Shown here: piece after piece, positions 1-7,797 of the stretch
Numbering within the stretch: the stretch's first letter is position 1
Layout of the letters: every line of letters starts with the position of its first letter
Program-made: the position numbers and the translations under genes
From: Kitasatospora xanthocidica
Lineage (GTDB): Bacteria; Actinomycetota; Actinomycetes; Streptomycetales; Streptomycetaceae
NCBI RefSeq assembly: GCF_014656195.1
Contig: NZ_BNBY01000002.1
Location: 280,351 to 344,350 of the forward strand
DNA length: 64,000 nt
Direction: 5' to 3'
Notes under the pieces: model-generated
The model's database searches: none
Told to the model about the DNA's origin: nothing
Seen by the model: the letters and a program-made list of their open reading frames with translations, nothing else

Positions 1-576
1 GCTGATCCAGACGAACAGCGGGAGCAGGACCAGGGAGATGACGGTGAGCCGCCAGTCGAGGGCGACCATGGCCACCACGGAGGCGACCACCGCGGTGAGG
101 TTGGAGACCAGGCTGGTCGCGGTGGAGGTCACCGTGGACTGCATGCCGCCGATGTCGTTGGCGATCCGGGACTGCACCTCGCCGGTGCGGGTGCGGGTGA
201 AGAAGGCGAGCGACTGCCGCTGCAGGTGCCCGTAGACGGCGGTGCGCAGGTCGTGCATCACGCGCTGGCCGACGGTGGTGGAGATCAGCGTCTGCAGGAC
301 GTTGAAGACGCTGTTCACCACGGCGGTGAGGATCATCCCGAGCGCGAGCAGGCTGAGCAGCCCGGTGCGGCCCTGCGGGATGGCGGTGTCCAGGACGGCC
401 TTCAGCAGGAACGGCGAGACGACCGAGACCACGGCGGACGCGGCGACCAGCAGCCCGACCACGCCGAGGCGGCCGCGGTACGGGCGGAAGAGCGCGAGGA
501 TGCGCCGCCACTCGGCGGGCGGGCGGGGCTCGCCCTCGACGCGCTCGGGCGGGGTCCAGCTGATGGCGGGCCTCAA
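1..576 (-). CDS. ABC exporter, N-terminal membrane part (cut by window start)
   Basis: The 192 visible residues form the start of an ABC exporter half-transporter: a short cytoplasmic N-terminus (EWRRILALFRPYRG), then hydrophobic helices with the exporter-type cytoplasmic loop signature (LAFFTRTRTGEVQSRI, about residues 135-150). The ATPase domain would lie beyond position 1. I place the start at a TTG codon because GGGAGG sits 7 bases upstream and no ATG or GTG is better placed. An iron-box-like palindrome overlaps the likely -35 region about 100 bases upstream, so export of a siderophore or an iron-stress product is an inference. The substrate cannot be read from the sequence. Confidence 0.85.
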   Translation of the reverse strand, partial: MRPAISWTPPERVEGEPRPPAEWRRILALFRPYRGRLGVVGLLVAASAVVSVVSPFLLKAVLDTAIPQGRTGLLSLLALGMILTAVVNSVFNVLQTLISTTVGQRVMHDLRTAVYGHLQRQSLAFFTRTRTGEVQSRIANDIGGMQSTVTSTATSLVSNLTAVVASVVAMVALDWRLTVISLVLLPLFVWIS

Positions 577-653
577 GTACGGGCCTCCCGGGGTAGGGCG
601 CGCCCAGGTACGGGGCCTGGCGCGGATGCGGGTACGGCGACCGGGCGGACGCC

Positions 654-692
654 AGCATAGCGAGAGTAGCTCATAGTTAGGCAAGCTAATAG
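654..692 (-). promoter_or_regulatory. Iron-box-like operator and candidate promoter of the ABC exporter
   Basis: Positions 677-689 read TTAGGCAAGCTAA, with the TTAG/CTAA ends of a DtxR/IdeR/DmdR iron box. On the minus strand a candidate -35 (TTGCCT, 679-684) overlaps it, and a candidate -10 (TATGCT, 654-659) follows after 19 bases. It is weaker than the three other iron boxes in the window. Confidence 0.5.
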
Positions 693-747
693 TGAGGGTG
701 GCCCTATTCCCTCGCCGGAAGCCGCCTCCGCCCGGCCGCCGGGCGCC

Positions 748-1521
748 TCAGTTCGTCCGGTACGAGCGCGCCGCCTTGGAGGACACGCCCCCGAGCTTGC
801 CGGACGGCAGCAGCCTGGCGATCGCCACCGCGAGCTTGTACCGCTTGCTCGGCACCGACAACGAGCGCCCGCGGGCCAGGTCGCGCATCGCCTCGTCCAC
901 CACCCGCTCGGCGGAGAGCCACGACCAGGCCGGGATGTTGCCGGTGCCCATGCCCGCCCGCTCGTGGAACTCGGTCCGGGTGAAGCCCGGGCAGAGCGCC
1001 ATCATCCGCACGCCCGTACCCCCGAGGTCGCGCAGCACACCCTGGGTGAAGCTGACCACCCAGGCCTTGCTCGCCCCGTACGTGCCGCGCGGCAGGAAGG
1101 CCGCCACCGAGGCGACGTTGACGATCGCGCCCCGCCCGCGCTCGCGCATCCCCGGCAGCGCGGCCGTGGTCAGCCGCAGGATCGCCTCGATGTGCACCTT
1201 CAGCATGTCCAGCTCGTCCTGCAGCGGGACTGCCCCGAAGGCGCCCTTGTTGCCGAAGCCGGCGTTGTTGACCAGGAGGTCGACCGGGCGGGCGGAGTCG
1301 GCGAGCCGGGCCTCCACGGCCCCGATGCCGTCGTCGGTCGCGAGGTCGGCGGCCAGCACCTCCGTCTCGACTCCGTACTTCGTGTGCAGGTCCTCGGCGG
1401 CGCGCTCCAGGCGGGCGGCGTCCCGCGCCACCAGGACGAGCTGGTAGCCGCTGCGGGCGAGCCGGCGGGCGAAGGCGGCTCCGATGCCGGCGGTCGCGCC
1501 GGTGATCATGGCTGTGGTCAT
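748..1521 (-). CDS. SDR-family short-chain dehydrogenase/reductase
   Basis: A 257-residue classical SDR: the nucleotide-binding motif TGATAGIG lies near the N-terminus, the NNAG motif (LLVNNAGFG) near residue 87, and the active-site YGASK motif with the catalytic Tyr and Lys around residue 150. The length is standard for an NAD(P)-dependent oxidoreductase. An upstream in-frame start would add 16 residues; I prefer the ATG that begins directly at the Rossmann fold (MTTAMITG). It lies upstream of the ABC exporter on the same strand, but about 170 bases and an iron box separate them, so a shared operon is not indicated. The substrate is unknown. Confidence 0.88.
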   Translation of the reverse strand: MTTAMITGATAGIGAAFARRLARSGYQLVLVARDAARLERAAEDLHTKYGVETEVLAADLATDDGIGAVEARLADSARPVDLLVNNAGFGNKGAFGAVPLQDELDMLKVHIEAILRLTTAALPGMRERGRGAIVNVASVAAFLPRGTYGASKAWVVSFTQGVLRDLGGTGVRMMALCPGFTRTEFHERAGMGTGNIPAWSWLSAERVVDEAMRDLARGRSLSVPSKRYKLAVAIARLLPSGKLGGVSSKAARSYRTN

Positions 1522-1631
1522 GCCCCTGACCGTACCGACTCGCCGCAGTCGAGCCCACACCGAGTGCAACGTCCCAGCTCACGGGGTTGCGGATGCAGCC
1601 GTTAGATCGTGCTCGTAGTGTCGGACAGGGG

Positions 1632-1651
1632 CATCGTCCGACCGGACGATG
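1632..1651. promoter_or_regulatory. Perfect 9-bp inverted repeat before the peptide operon
   Basis: CATCGTCCG and CGGACGATG are separated by AC. The palindrome ends 10 bases before the GAGGAGG ribosome binding site of the 68-aa peptide gene. It could be a repressor operator or a 5'-UTR hairpin controlling the operon. Confidence 0.6.
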
Positions 1652-1676
1652 ACATCCAGACGAGGAGGCACAACTG

Positions 1677-1883
1677 ATGCTTACTCAGTTCCGGACCGAA
1701 ACCGCCTCGGCGTCACGCAGCGCGACGTCGACCGAGGCCGACACCCTAGCCAGCCTGATGGTGGAGGACGAGGCCGTCGTGTCCGACGCGCCCACGTACC
1801 TGCCCGAGGCCGCTGGTGGCCTGCTGCTGCTCGGGCTGCTCCTGCTGTCCCCGAAGGGGCCGAAGGAGAAGCCGACCCGGTAG
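1677..1883 (+). CDS. 68-aa peptide with hydrophobic C-terminal segment, possible precursor
   Basis: I do not recognise a family. A strong GAGGAGG lies 8 bases before the ATG, so translation is well supported. Residues 1-25 are rich in Ser, Thr and Ala; residues 26-45 are acidic (MVEDEAVVSDAP); then EAAGG leads into LLLLGLLLLS and a basic tail (PKGPKEKPTR). No Cys is present, so a lanthipeptide or disulfide peptide is unlikely. It could be a precursor peptide cut near the GG, or a small single-span membrane protein with its C-terminus inside. It heads a tight operon with two unknown proteins and a serine hydrolase. An operator-like palindrome precedes it and a hairpin follows it, as when a precursor must be made in excess of its partners. 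Confidence 0.7.
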   Translation: MLTQFRTETASASRSATSTEADTLASLMVEDEAVVSDAPTYLPEAAGGLLLLGLLLLSPKGPKEKPTR

Positions 1884-1900
1884 CGAGCGCACCACCGCGA

Positions 1901-1920
1901 GGCCCCGCACCCACGGGGCC
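1901..1920 (+). terminator. Hairpin after the peptide gene (attenuator candidate)
   Basis: GGCCCCG and CGGGGCC form a perfect 7-bp G/C stem with a 6-base loop, 17 bases after the peptide stop codon and about 40 bases before the next start. There is no U-tract. Partial termination or 3'-end protection here would favour the peptide message over the downstream genes. Confidence 0.5.
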
Positions 1921-1961
1921 CCGCGCCCACGCCCGACCTCCTGAAGGAGGACCTCACCACC

Positions 1962-2675
1962 ATGCCATTCGCCGAGACCCCTCTCCGTGACGAGTACGCC
2001 GCGGCGGTCGAGCGGGTGGCGGGCCGGACCCTCGACGCCCTCCGGGGCGGCGGGGGTGCGGCCGCGCTCGCGGACCCCGACACCGCCGTGCCCCGCCCGC
2101 TGCTGGCCGCGGTGCGCGTGCTCGGCGCGGACCTCTTCGCCCCGCACCTACTCACCGGAACCGAGCCCGACGGCCCCACCGCCGCGCTGCTCGCCGAGGC
2201 CCGCCGGGTCTTCCCCACCCCTGCGGCGGCCACTCCCGAGGCGGCGCTCGCGATCGCCTGGCAGGACTGGGCCGCCGGACAGGTGCTCGCCCGCACGCCG
2301 TACGCGGACACCGCCTCCGCACCCACGCCCGCCGCGCCTCCCGGGCCGGCCGAACTGGGCTGGCAGCTCTGGTCGGTCCGGATGTCGCAACTGTCCGCGC
2401 TCGCACTGCCCGGACTGGACGGACCGGTCCACGACGCCGCCCGTACGGACACCCTCGGCCTCGCCCGGGGCACCGTCCGCTCCATGCTCCGACGCGACTT
2501 CACCACCGCCGTCCGACTGGCCCGCTGGCTCGCCTGGGCCGGAGCCGAGGACCGGCCACCGCGACTGGAGGTGGCGCCGATCCTGGAGCGGATCCACCTC
2601 GTCGGCATCGGCGCCGTCCGCACCCGACTCGAACTCGTCGTCGCCGAGCGCCTGTTGGAGGGCACGCCGAAATGA
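1962..2675 (+). CDS. Hypothetical protein, second gene of peptide operon
   Basis: A 237-residue protein I do not recognise. AAGGAGG lies 11 bases before the ATG. The sequence is Ala/Leu-rich, predicted mostly helical, with no signal peptide and no clear membrane helix. A Pro/Ala linker (around residue 115) splits it into two helical halves; the second contains a Trp-rich stretch (LGWQLWSVRMSQL) and ends with a helical segment (ERIHLVGIGAVRTRLELVVAERLL). Its stop overlaps the next ATG as ATGA, so the two products are probably made in a fixed ratio. No catalytic motif is visible; a scaffold or binding role is only a guess. Confidence 0.75.
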   Translation: MPFAETPLRDEYAAAVERVAGRTLDALRGGGGAAALADPDTAVPRPLLAAVRVLGADLFAPHLLTGTEPDGPTAALLAEARRVFPTPAAATPEAALAIAWQDWAAGQVLARTPYADTASAPTPAAPPGPAELGWQLWSVRMSQLSALALPGLDGPVHDAARTDTLGLARGTVRSMLRRDFTTAVRLARWLAWAGAEDRPPRLEVAPILERIHLVGIGAVRTRLELVVAERLLEGTPK

Positions 2676-3607
2676 CCGACACCCAGGTGCTCGCCACCGC
2701 CCAACAGCTCGGCACCCGCGCGATGTCCTGGCTGCACGCCTGCTACCAGGGCGGCTGGGGCAGGCTCGCGGACAACACCATCATCGACCTCGCCGAACCG
2801 AACGACGTCTACAAGCCGCTCTGCGAGGCCGCGATGGCCTCCTCCCTGGTGCTGCGCGACGGCGTCGCCGGGCCGCAGGACGCCCGTGCCGCGCGCGACA
2901 TGCTCGACGGCGCCTGGGAACAGCTGCGCGGCGGCGACATGCTGTACGAGCGCCAACTGCGGCACGTCACCGTCACCGACCCCCTGGAGACGTACGCCCA
3001 CTTCGCCCGGGTCGGCTACCGGCACGCCGCGTTGGAGGAACTGCTCGAATCGATCAGCCGGCTGCGGGCCGTACACGCCGTCGAGATCCAGGGCAGCCGA
3101 CAGCTCGCGGTGGCGAACGCCCGACGGGTCATCGGGCTCAGCCACCGGCCGGACTGGGCCGAACTCGCCGCCCGCACCTGGCTCGGCGCGCTCCCCGAAC
3201 CCTGGACCATCGCCTGGTCGATCGCCTACCAGGTCACCCACACCGTCTTCCACCTCACCGACTGGGGCGCCCGGCCCCAGGACCTGCCCGAGCCGATGCG
3301 CGACTACCTGCGCGCGTGGCTGCCGGTCTGGCTGGACATCTGGATCGAGATCGGCCAGTGGGACCTCGTCGGCGAGCTGCTGATCGTCGACGCGTGCATC
3401 GGCGAGCCCGCCCTCGGGAGCTCCGGCTGGGAGGCCCTGGCCGCGGTACAGCGGGAGGACGGCCTGGTCCCGCGGGACGCCGAACCGATCGAGGACGACG
3501 AGGAGTCGGCGATCCGGGCACACGAACACACCGCCGTGGTGGCGGTCGTGGCCGCCACGGTCACGCTCTCCCGGGCGCTCAACGGCGCCGGCCCCGCCGC
3601 CGGATGA
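2672..3607 (+). CDS. Hypothetical all-helical protein (possibly DUF6895-like)
   Basis: A 311-residue soluble protein with a Trp/Tyr-rich N-terminus (MSWLHACYQGGWG, residues 18-30) and repeated helical blocks (YAHFARVGYRHAALEELLESI; TIAWSIAYQVTHTVFHLTDWG). His-containing helices (VTHTVFHLTDWG, then AHEHTAVV near residue 290) could form a metal or cofactor site, but no known motif matches. From memory it resembles a DUF6895-type actinobacterial family; that assignment is weak. It overlaps both neighbours by 4 bases, which ties it to the peptide gene and the hydrolase. Confidence 0.72.
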   Translation: MTDTQVLATAQQLGTRAMSWLHACYQGGWGRLADNTIIDLAEPNDVYKPLCEAAMASSLVLRDGVAGPQDARAARDMLDGAWEQLRGGDMLYERQLRHVTVTDPLETYAHFARVGYRHAALEELLESISRLRAVHAVEIQGSRQLAVANARRVIGLSHRPDWAELAARTWLGALPEPWTIAWSIAYQVTHTVFHLTDWGARPQDLPEPMRDYLRAWLPVWLDIWIEIGQWDLVGELLIVDACIGEPALGSSGWEALAAVQREDGLVPRDAEPIEDDEESAIRAHEHTAVVAVVAATVTLSRALNGAGPAAG

Positions 3608-4644
3608 ACGAGCTCGACAGGGCCGCCCGGGCCGCGGTCCGGGCGGCCGAACCGTACGCGACCGCCGTCACGGTGGCCGTGCTGCACCAGGGAAGGGAGC
3701 AGGTCCGGTGCAGCGGGCACCTCGGGCACGAACGGTCGGCCCCGTGCACACCGGACACCGTCTTCGAACTCGGCTCGGTCAGCAAGACGTTCACCGCCCT
3801 GCTGCTCGCCGGGATGGCGGCGGGCGGCGAACTCGCCCTCGCCGACCCGGTGCAGAGCCACCTGCCGCCCGACTGGCGCCCGGCGACAGCGCGTTCGACC
3901 GAGCCGATCCGACTGCTGCACCTGGCCACCCACACCTCCGGGCTCCCCCGGCTGCCACCCGGGCTGCTCGCGAGCGCTGTCCCGAACTGGGCCGGCAATC
4001 CCTACGCCGCCTTCGGCGACGACCGGTTGCGCACCGCCCTGGCCCGAACCACCGTACGGTTCAGGCCCGGTACCCGATACCGGTACTCCAACTACGGGGT
4101 CGGACTGCTCGGCCGGGCACTCGCCGAGACCGGCGGACTGCCGTACGGGCAGCTGCTCGCCGAACGCGTCTGCCGACCACTGGAGCTCACCGCCACCGGC
4201 TGCTCCCCGGACGCACCGGACCGGGCGATCGGATACCGGCGCGGGCGGGCCCTGCCGCCCTGGAGCATCCCCGGACTGCCCGGGGCGGGAGCGGTCCGGT
4301 CGAGCGGCGCCGACCTCCTGCGATTCCTCCGCGCACACCTCGACGGACCACGACCCGGCTGCGGGGGAAGCGCGTTGAAGGAAGCCCTGGACGAGGTGCA
4401 GCGGGCGCGGCTGCGACGGCCGCACTCCTCGGACGAGCTGTGCCTGGTGTGGAACCGCCGCCACTCGGGCGGGCGCGACCTGTACTTCCACACCGGTGGG
4501 ACCCGGGGGTTCACCGCTTTCGTGGGGTTCTCCCCGGAGTCGGCGACCGCGGTCGCGGCGCTCGCCAACACCGGACCGACGCTCGACGGGCGGTTCGTGC
4601 AGGCCGGGTACGAGCTGCTGCGGACCGTCGCCCGGGGCGGCTAG
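3604..4644 (+). CDS. Serine hydrolase, beta-lactamase (class C)/PBP-like
   Basis: A 346-residue cytoplasmic serine hydrolase with all three catalytic elements of the class C beta-lactamase/DD-peptidase superfamily: SVSK (nucleophile Ser and Lys, about residues 59-62), YSNYG (YxN, about residue 162) and HTGGT (KTG-equivalent, about residue 297). There is no signal peptide or lipobox, unusual for a wall-acting enzyme, so an intracellular peptidase, esterase or amidase on a small product is more likely. It overlaps the preceding gene as ATGA and is last in the peptide operon. In that context it may cleave the peptide or its leader; this is inference. Confidence 0.88.
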   Translation: MNELDRAARAAVRAAEPYATAVTVAVLHQGREQVRCSGHLGHERSAPCTPDTVFELGSVSKTFTALLLAGMAAGGELALADPVQSHLPPDWRPATARSTEPIRLLHLATHTSGLPRLPPGLLASAVPNWAGNPYAAFGDDRLRTALARTTVRFRPGTRYRYSNYGVGLLGRALAETGGLPYGQLLAERVCRPLELTATGCSPDAPDRAIGYRRGRALPPWSIPGLPGAGAVRSSGADLLRFLRAHLDGPRPGCGGSALKEALDEVQRARLRRPHSSDELCLVWNRRHSGGRDLYFHTGGTRGFTAFVGFSPESATAVAALANTGPTLDGRFVQAGYELLRTVARGG

Positions 4645-4661
4645 GACCCGCCGGATAGGCC

Positions 4662-5324
4662 CTAGACGGTGACGGCTTTGGCGCGGTCGGCGGCGATGCG
4701 CACGGCCAGGCCCGCGAGGACGGTGCCCATCAGGTAGCGCTGGACGCGCAGCCAGGCCGGGCGGCGGTTGAGGAACTCGGCGATGCTGCCCGCGCTCATC
4801 GCGATCAGGCCGTTGACGGTGACCGCGATCGCGATCTGGACCAGGCCCAGCAGCAGGCTCTGCAGGGCGACGTGGCCACGCTCCGGCGCCACGAACTGGG
4901 GCAGCAGCGAGATGTACATGATGGCGATCTTGGGGTTGAGCAGGCAGGTCAGGAACCCCATCGCGAACAGCCGGCGCGGCGGGTCCGGCGGCAGCTGCTG
5001 CGGGGCGAACACCGCCGTGCCGCCCGGCTTGACCGCCTTCCAGGCCAGCCAGAGCAGGTAGCCGGCGCCGGCCAGCTTGATCGCGGTGTAGAGCGCGGGC
5101 ACCACCGAGAACACCGCCGCCACCCCCGCCGTGACCGCGACGAGGTAGACCAGGAAGCCGGCCCCGACCCCGAGCAGCGAGATCAGCCCGGCGCGCCGGC
5201 CCTGCGCGATCGAGCGGGAGACCAGGTAGATCATGTTGGGCCCCGGGGAGAGCACCATGCCCAGGGCCACCGCGGCTATGCCGAGCACGGCGTGGCCGTC
5301 CACGGCGGATGTCAACGCGTTCAT
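4662..5324 (-). CDS. LysE/RhtB-family amino-acid exporter
   Basis: A 220-residue membrane protein with the LysE-family opening: about six hydrophobic helices, the conserved SPGPNM motif (residues 26-31) and a G-rich second helix. These proteins export basic or other amino acids. It is divergent from a MocR-type regulator, a common pairing in which the PLP-binding regulator senses an amino acid and controls the exporter. The gene tail-to-tail with the serine hydrolase is only 17 bases away, without an obvious separate terminator. Confidence 0.9.
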   Translation of the reverse strand: MNALTSAVDGHAVLGIAAVALGMVLSPGPNMIYLVSRSIAQGRRAGLISLLGVGAGFLVYLVAVTAGVAAVFSVVPALYTAIKLAGAGYLLWLAWKAVKPGGTAVFAPQQLPPDPPRRLFAMGFLTCLLNPKIAIMYISLLPQFVAPERGHVALQSLLLGLVQIAIAVTVNGLIAMSAGSIAEFLNRRPAWLRVQRYLMGTVLAGLAVRIAADRAKAVTV

Positions 5325-5353
5325 GCGAGGAGGCTAGGACGGGCGAGCGGCTC

Positions 5354-5385
5354 GATGCAATGATGACTTTGCACTCGGTGCAATG
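5354..5385. promoter_or_regulatory. MocR operator candidate between lysE and mocR
   Basis: A perfect palindrome TTGCAC-TCG-GTGCAA (5369-5383) is preceded by a second copy of TGCAATG: direct repeats of this heptamer start at 5356 and 5379, 23 bases or about two helical turns apart. This direct-plus-inverted arrangement in a divergent spacer is typical of MocR/GntR dimer binding sites. Confidence 0.6.
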
Positions 5386-5424
5386 TGCGAGCCGAGGTAC
5401 GACACGACGGAGGGCCCGGCACCG

Positions 5425-6777
5425 ATGGACGACTACCGCCTGATCGCCGACCAGGTCGCCGCCGACATCGCGGACGGACGGCTGCGACCCGGCCAGCAGC
5501 TGCCCACCCAGCGCGCCTTCGCCCGCAGCCGCGGCATCGCCGCCTCCACGGCGGGCCGGGTCTACCGGGAACTGGTCCGCCGCGGGCTCACCGTCGGGGA
5601 GGTCGGGCGCGGCACCTTCGTCCGGGCCGGGCACCGGACCGACGGCGGACGGGTCCCACTCGCCGAACCGGCTGTCGCGCCCGTGGACCTGGAGCTCAAC
5701 TACCCCACCGTCCCCGGACAGGCCGAACTGCTGGCGGGCGGCCTGGCACCGCTGCTGCGCGCCGACGCGCTCGGGGACGCGCTGCGGCCGGTCGGCGCGG
5801 CCGGGACGGGCGCGGCCCGGCGGGCCTTCGCGGCTCTGCTCTCGACCGGCGCCTGGGAAGTCGACGGCCCGGAGCTGCTGTTCGCGGGCAACGGCCGGCA
5901 GGCCGTCGCGGGGGCGCTCTCCGCACTGGTCCCGCCCGGGAAGCGGCTGGGGGTCGAGGAGCTCACCTATCCGGTGGTCAAGGCGGTGGCCGAGCGGCTG
6001 GGCATCCGGCTGGTACCGCTCGCCGTCGACGAGCACGGGCTGCTGCCGGACGCCGTCGCCGCCGCCCACCGGGCCGCCCCGCTGCGCGCCGTGTACGTGC
6101 AGCCGCGACTGCAGAACCCGCTCGGGGTGAGCCTGCCGCACGAGCGGGCGGTGGCCCTCGCGGCGGAGCTGCGACGGCTCGACCTGCCGGCGGTCGAGGA
6201 CGCCATCTGGTCCTTCCTGCGGCCCGAAGCGGCGCCGCTGGCCGCGCTCGTACCCGAGCGGACCGTCCTCGTGGACAGCCTCTCCAAGCGGCTGGCCCCC
6301 GGCCTGACCACCGGGTTCGCGGTCGTCCCGGCCGGGCTGCGCGAGGGGGTGGCGGGCGCCCTGCGCTCGGGCGGGTGGGCGCCGAGCGGCTTCGCGCTGG
6401 AGGCGGCGGTGCGCTGGATCGGGGACGGCACGCTGGCCACGGTCGAGGCGGCGAAGCGGGCCGACGCGACGGCCCGGCAGCTGCTGGCGCGCGAGGCGCT
6501 GGCGGGGCAGCGGCTGCGGGCCGACCCCTGCTCGTACTACCTGTGGTGGGAGCTGCCGGGGGCCTGGCGGGCGGAGACCTTCGTCGCGGCGGCGGCGCGC
6601 GCCGGGATCTCGCTCACACCGGCGACGGCGTTCGCCGTGGACCCCCGGCGCTCGCCGTCGGCCGTCCGGGTCGGGCTGGCCTCTCCGCCGCTGCCGGTGC
6701 TGGCGCGGGCACTGGAGGTGCTGGGGCGGATCGCGGCGGGGGCGCCGGGAGGCGGGAGGCGGGCGGCCTACGGATGA
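5425..6777 (+). CDS. MocR-type regulator: GntR HTH fused to aminotransferase-like domain
   Basis: A 450-residue fusion: a winged helix GntR domain at residues 1-75 (DYRLIADQVAADIADGRL, then LPTQRAFARSRGIAASTAGRVY) joined to a fold-I PLP aminotransferase-like domain. SLSKRLAPG, about residue 290, carries the expected PLP Lys. MocR proteins sense amino acids or PLP and act on a neighbouring gene, here the divergent lysE. I use the ATG at 5425, with GGAGGG upstream, over an upstream start lacking a ribosome binding site. Its TGA stop is the first heptad of a 7-bp repeat array. Confidence 0.88.
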   Translation: MDDYRLIADQVAADIADGRLRPGQQLPTQRAFARSRGIAASTAGRVYRELVRRGLTVGEVGRGTFVRAGHRTDGGRVPLAEPAVAPVDLELNYPTVPGQAELLAGGLAPLLRADALGDALRPVGAAGTGAARRAFAALLSTGAWEVDGPELLFAGNGRQAVAGALSALVPPGKRLGVEELTYPVVKAVAERLGIRLVPLAVDEHGLLPDAVAAAHRAAPLRAVYVQPRLQNPLGVSLPHERAVALAAELRRLDLPAVEDAIWSFLRPEAAPLAALVPERTVLVDSLSKRLAPGLTTGFAVVPAGLREGVAGALRSGGWAPSGFALEAAVRWIGDGTLATVEAAKRADATARQLLAREALAGQRLRADPCSYYLWWELPGAWRAETFVAAAARAGISLTPATAFAVDPRRSPSAVRVGLASPPLPVLARALEVLGRIAAGAPGGGRRAAYG

Positions 6778-6895
6778 CAGGTAACAGCCGACAGATTTCA
6801 GATGACAGATAACAGATTTTGAAGTCTGTCAGCTGTCATCTGTTACCCGTGATCCGTCGGCTGTCCGCCATCCGCCGTCGCCCGGCGACCCTCAG
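6774..6895. repeat. Heptad-repeat hairpin array, copy 1
   Basis: Six 7-bp units on the left (ATGACAG, GTAACAG, CCGACAG and variants, 6774-6815), a 10-bp centre (6816-6825) and about ten complementary-type units on the right (CTGTCAG, CTGTCAT and decaying variants, to 6895). The units pair across the centre into a long hairpin. The TGA of the mocR gene lies in the first heptad. The reverse-strand stop (TCA) of the convergent SDR gene lies in the last, in the same register, so the array spans the whole gap from stop to stop. It probably works as a bidirectional terminator or 3'-end structure. Confidence 0.85.
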
Positions 6896-7797
6896 CCGGT
6901 CGAGCCCTTGCGGCTCCCCCGGGTGGCCGTGTCCGCCGCGCCTCCGGCGCCGACGGCGCGCAGGCGACTCGCGGCGGTGGCGGCCAGCTGGGGGGCGAGC
7001 TTGGCGACGTCACGGGAGCCGACCACCGCGATCAGGCTCGGCAGCAGCCAGCGGACCGGCTGCATGCCCCGCACCCAGGCCTGGGCGTAGACGTGGGCGG
7101 ACCGGCGGGCGATCCCCGCCACGATCCGGTCCACCGCCGGCTCCAGCGGGTACGTCTTGTTCGCCGGCCACGGCAGCCGGGACCGCATCTGCTTCAGCAC
7201 GGTGTCCTCGTCGGCGCCGCGCACCATGTCGGTGTCGGTCCAACTCAGGTACCCGACACCGACCTTCACGCCCTGGTAGGCGACCTCGGCGCGGAGCGAG
7301 TGGGCGAAGGCCTCCACCCCGGACTTGCTGGCGCAGTACGCGCTCATCAGCGGCGCCGGCGTCAGGGCGGCGAGCGAGGCGATCTGCAGCAGGTAGCCCC
7401 GGCTCTCGGTGAGCGCCGGCAGGAAGGCCCGCGCGGTGGCGACGCTACCGAGCAGGTTCACCTCGATGACCCGGCTGAACGCCCGGTGGTCGCTGTCCGT
7501 CAACGGTCCGCCGATGGCGATCCCGGCGTTGGCGACGACGGTGTCGATCCGCCCGTAGTGGTCCTTGATCCGTGCGGCGGTGTCCTCCAGCGCGTCGAGG
7601 TCGGTGACGTCCACCTCCCAGCTGGTGGCGTCCGGGCCGCACTGGGCGGCGACGGCCTTCAGCTCCTCCGGCTCCAGTCCGAGCAGGGCGACCTTGGCCC
7701 CGCGCCGAGCGAGCGTGCGGGCCAGCGAGGCCCCGACGCCCCGGGCGGCCCCGGTGACGACAACGACCTGCGCGGACAACGGCGGGACGGCGTTCAT
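6892..7797 (-). CDS. SDR-family dehydrogenase (SadH-like)
   Basis: A 301-residue SDR: cofactor motif TGAARGVG near residue 15, NAG motif (VVANAGIAIGG) near residue 92, and catalytic YCASK around residue 160. The C-terminal extension of about 50 residues after the catalytic core fits the larger SDRs found with mycobacterial-type monooxygenase operons. Its ATG overlaps the stop of the hydrolase upstream (ATGA), and it is last in a three-gene operon. By analogy with mymA-lipR-sadH it would oxidise or reduce an alcohol/ketone made by the other two enzymes; the substrate is unknown. Confidence 0.9.
   Translation of the reverse strand: MNAVPPLSAQVVVVTGAARGVGASLARTLARRGAKVALLGLEPEELKAVAAQCGPDATSWEVDVTDLDALEDTAARIKDHYGRIDTVVANAGIAIGGPLTDSDHRAFSRVIEVNLLGSVATARAFLPALTESRGYLLQIASLAALTPAPLMSAYCASKSGVEAFAHSLRAEVAYQGVKVGVGYLSWTDTDMVRGADEDTVLKQMRSRLPWPANKTYPLEPAVDRIVAGIARRSAHVYAQAWVRGMQPVRWLLPSLIAVVGSRDVAKLAPQLAATAASRLRAVGAGGAADTATRGSRKGSTG

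Noticed and set aside
1987..4644. A single 885-residue protein on the plus strand
   Set aside because: The long open frame is a GC-codon shadow. Its upstream part is Pro/Arg-rich nonsense, and only the end (from 3604) has protein-like sequence, the serine hydrolase.
3304..6141. Long open frame on the minus strand opposite the peptide operon and lysE-mocR
   Set aside because: Gly/Arg-rich composition, no motif and G/C bias typical of an antisense frame. Real genes lie on both strands over it.
6774..6895. The heptad arrays as CRISPR arrays or transposon ends
   Set aside because: Units are 7 bp with no spacers, arms are mutually complementary, no cas or transposase gene is near, and no target-site duplication is seen.
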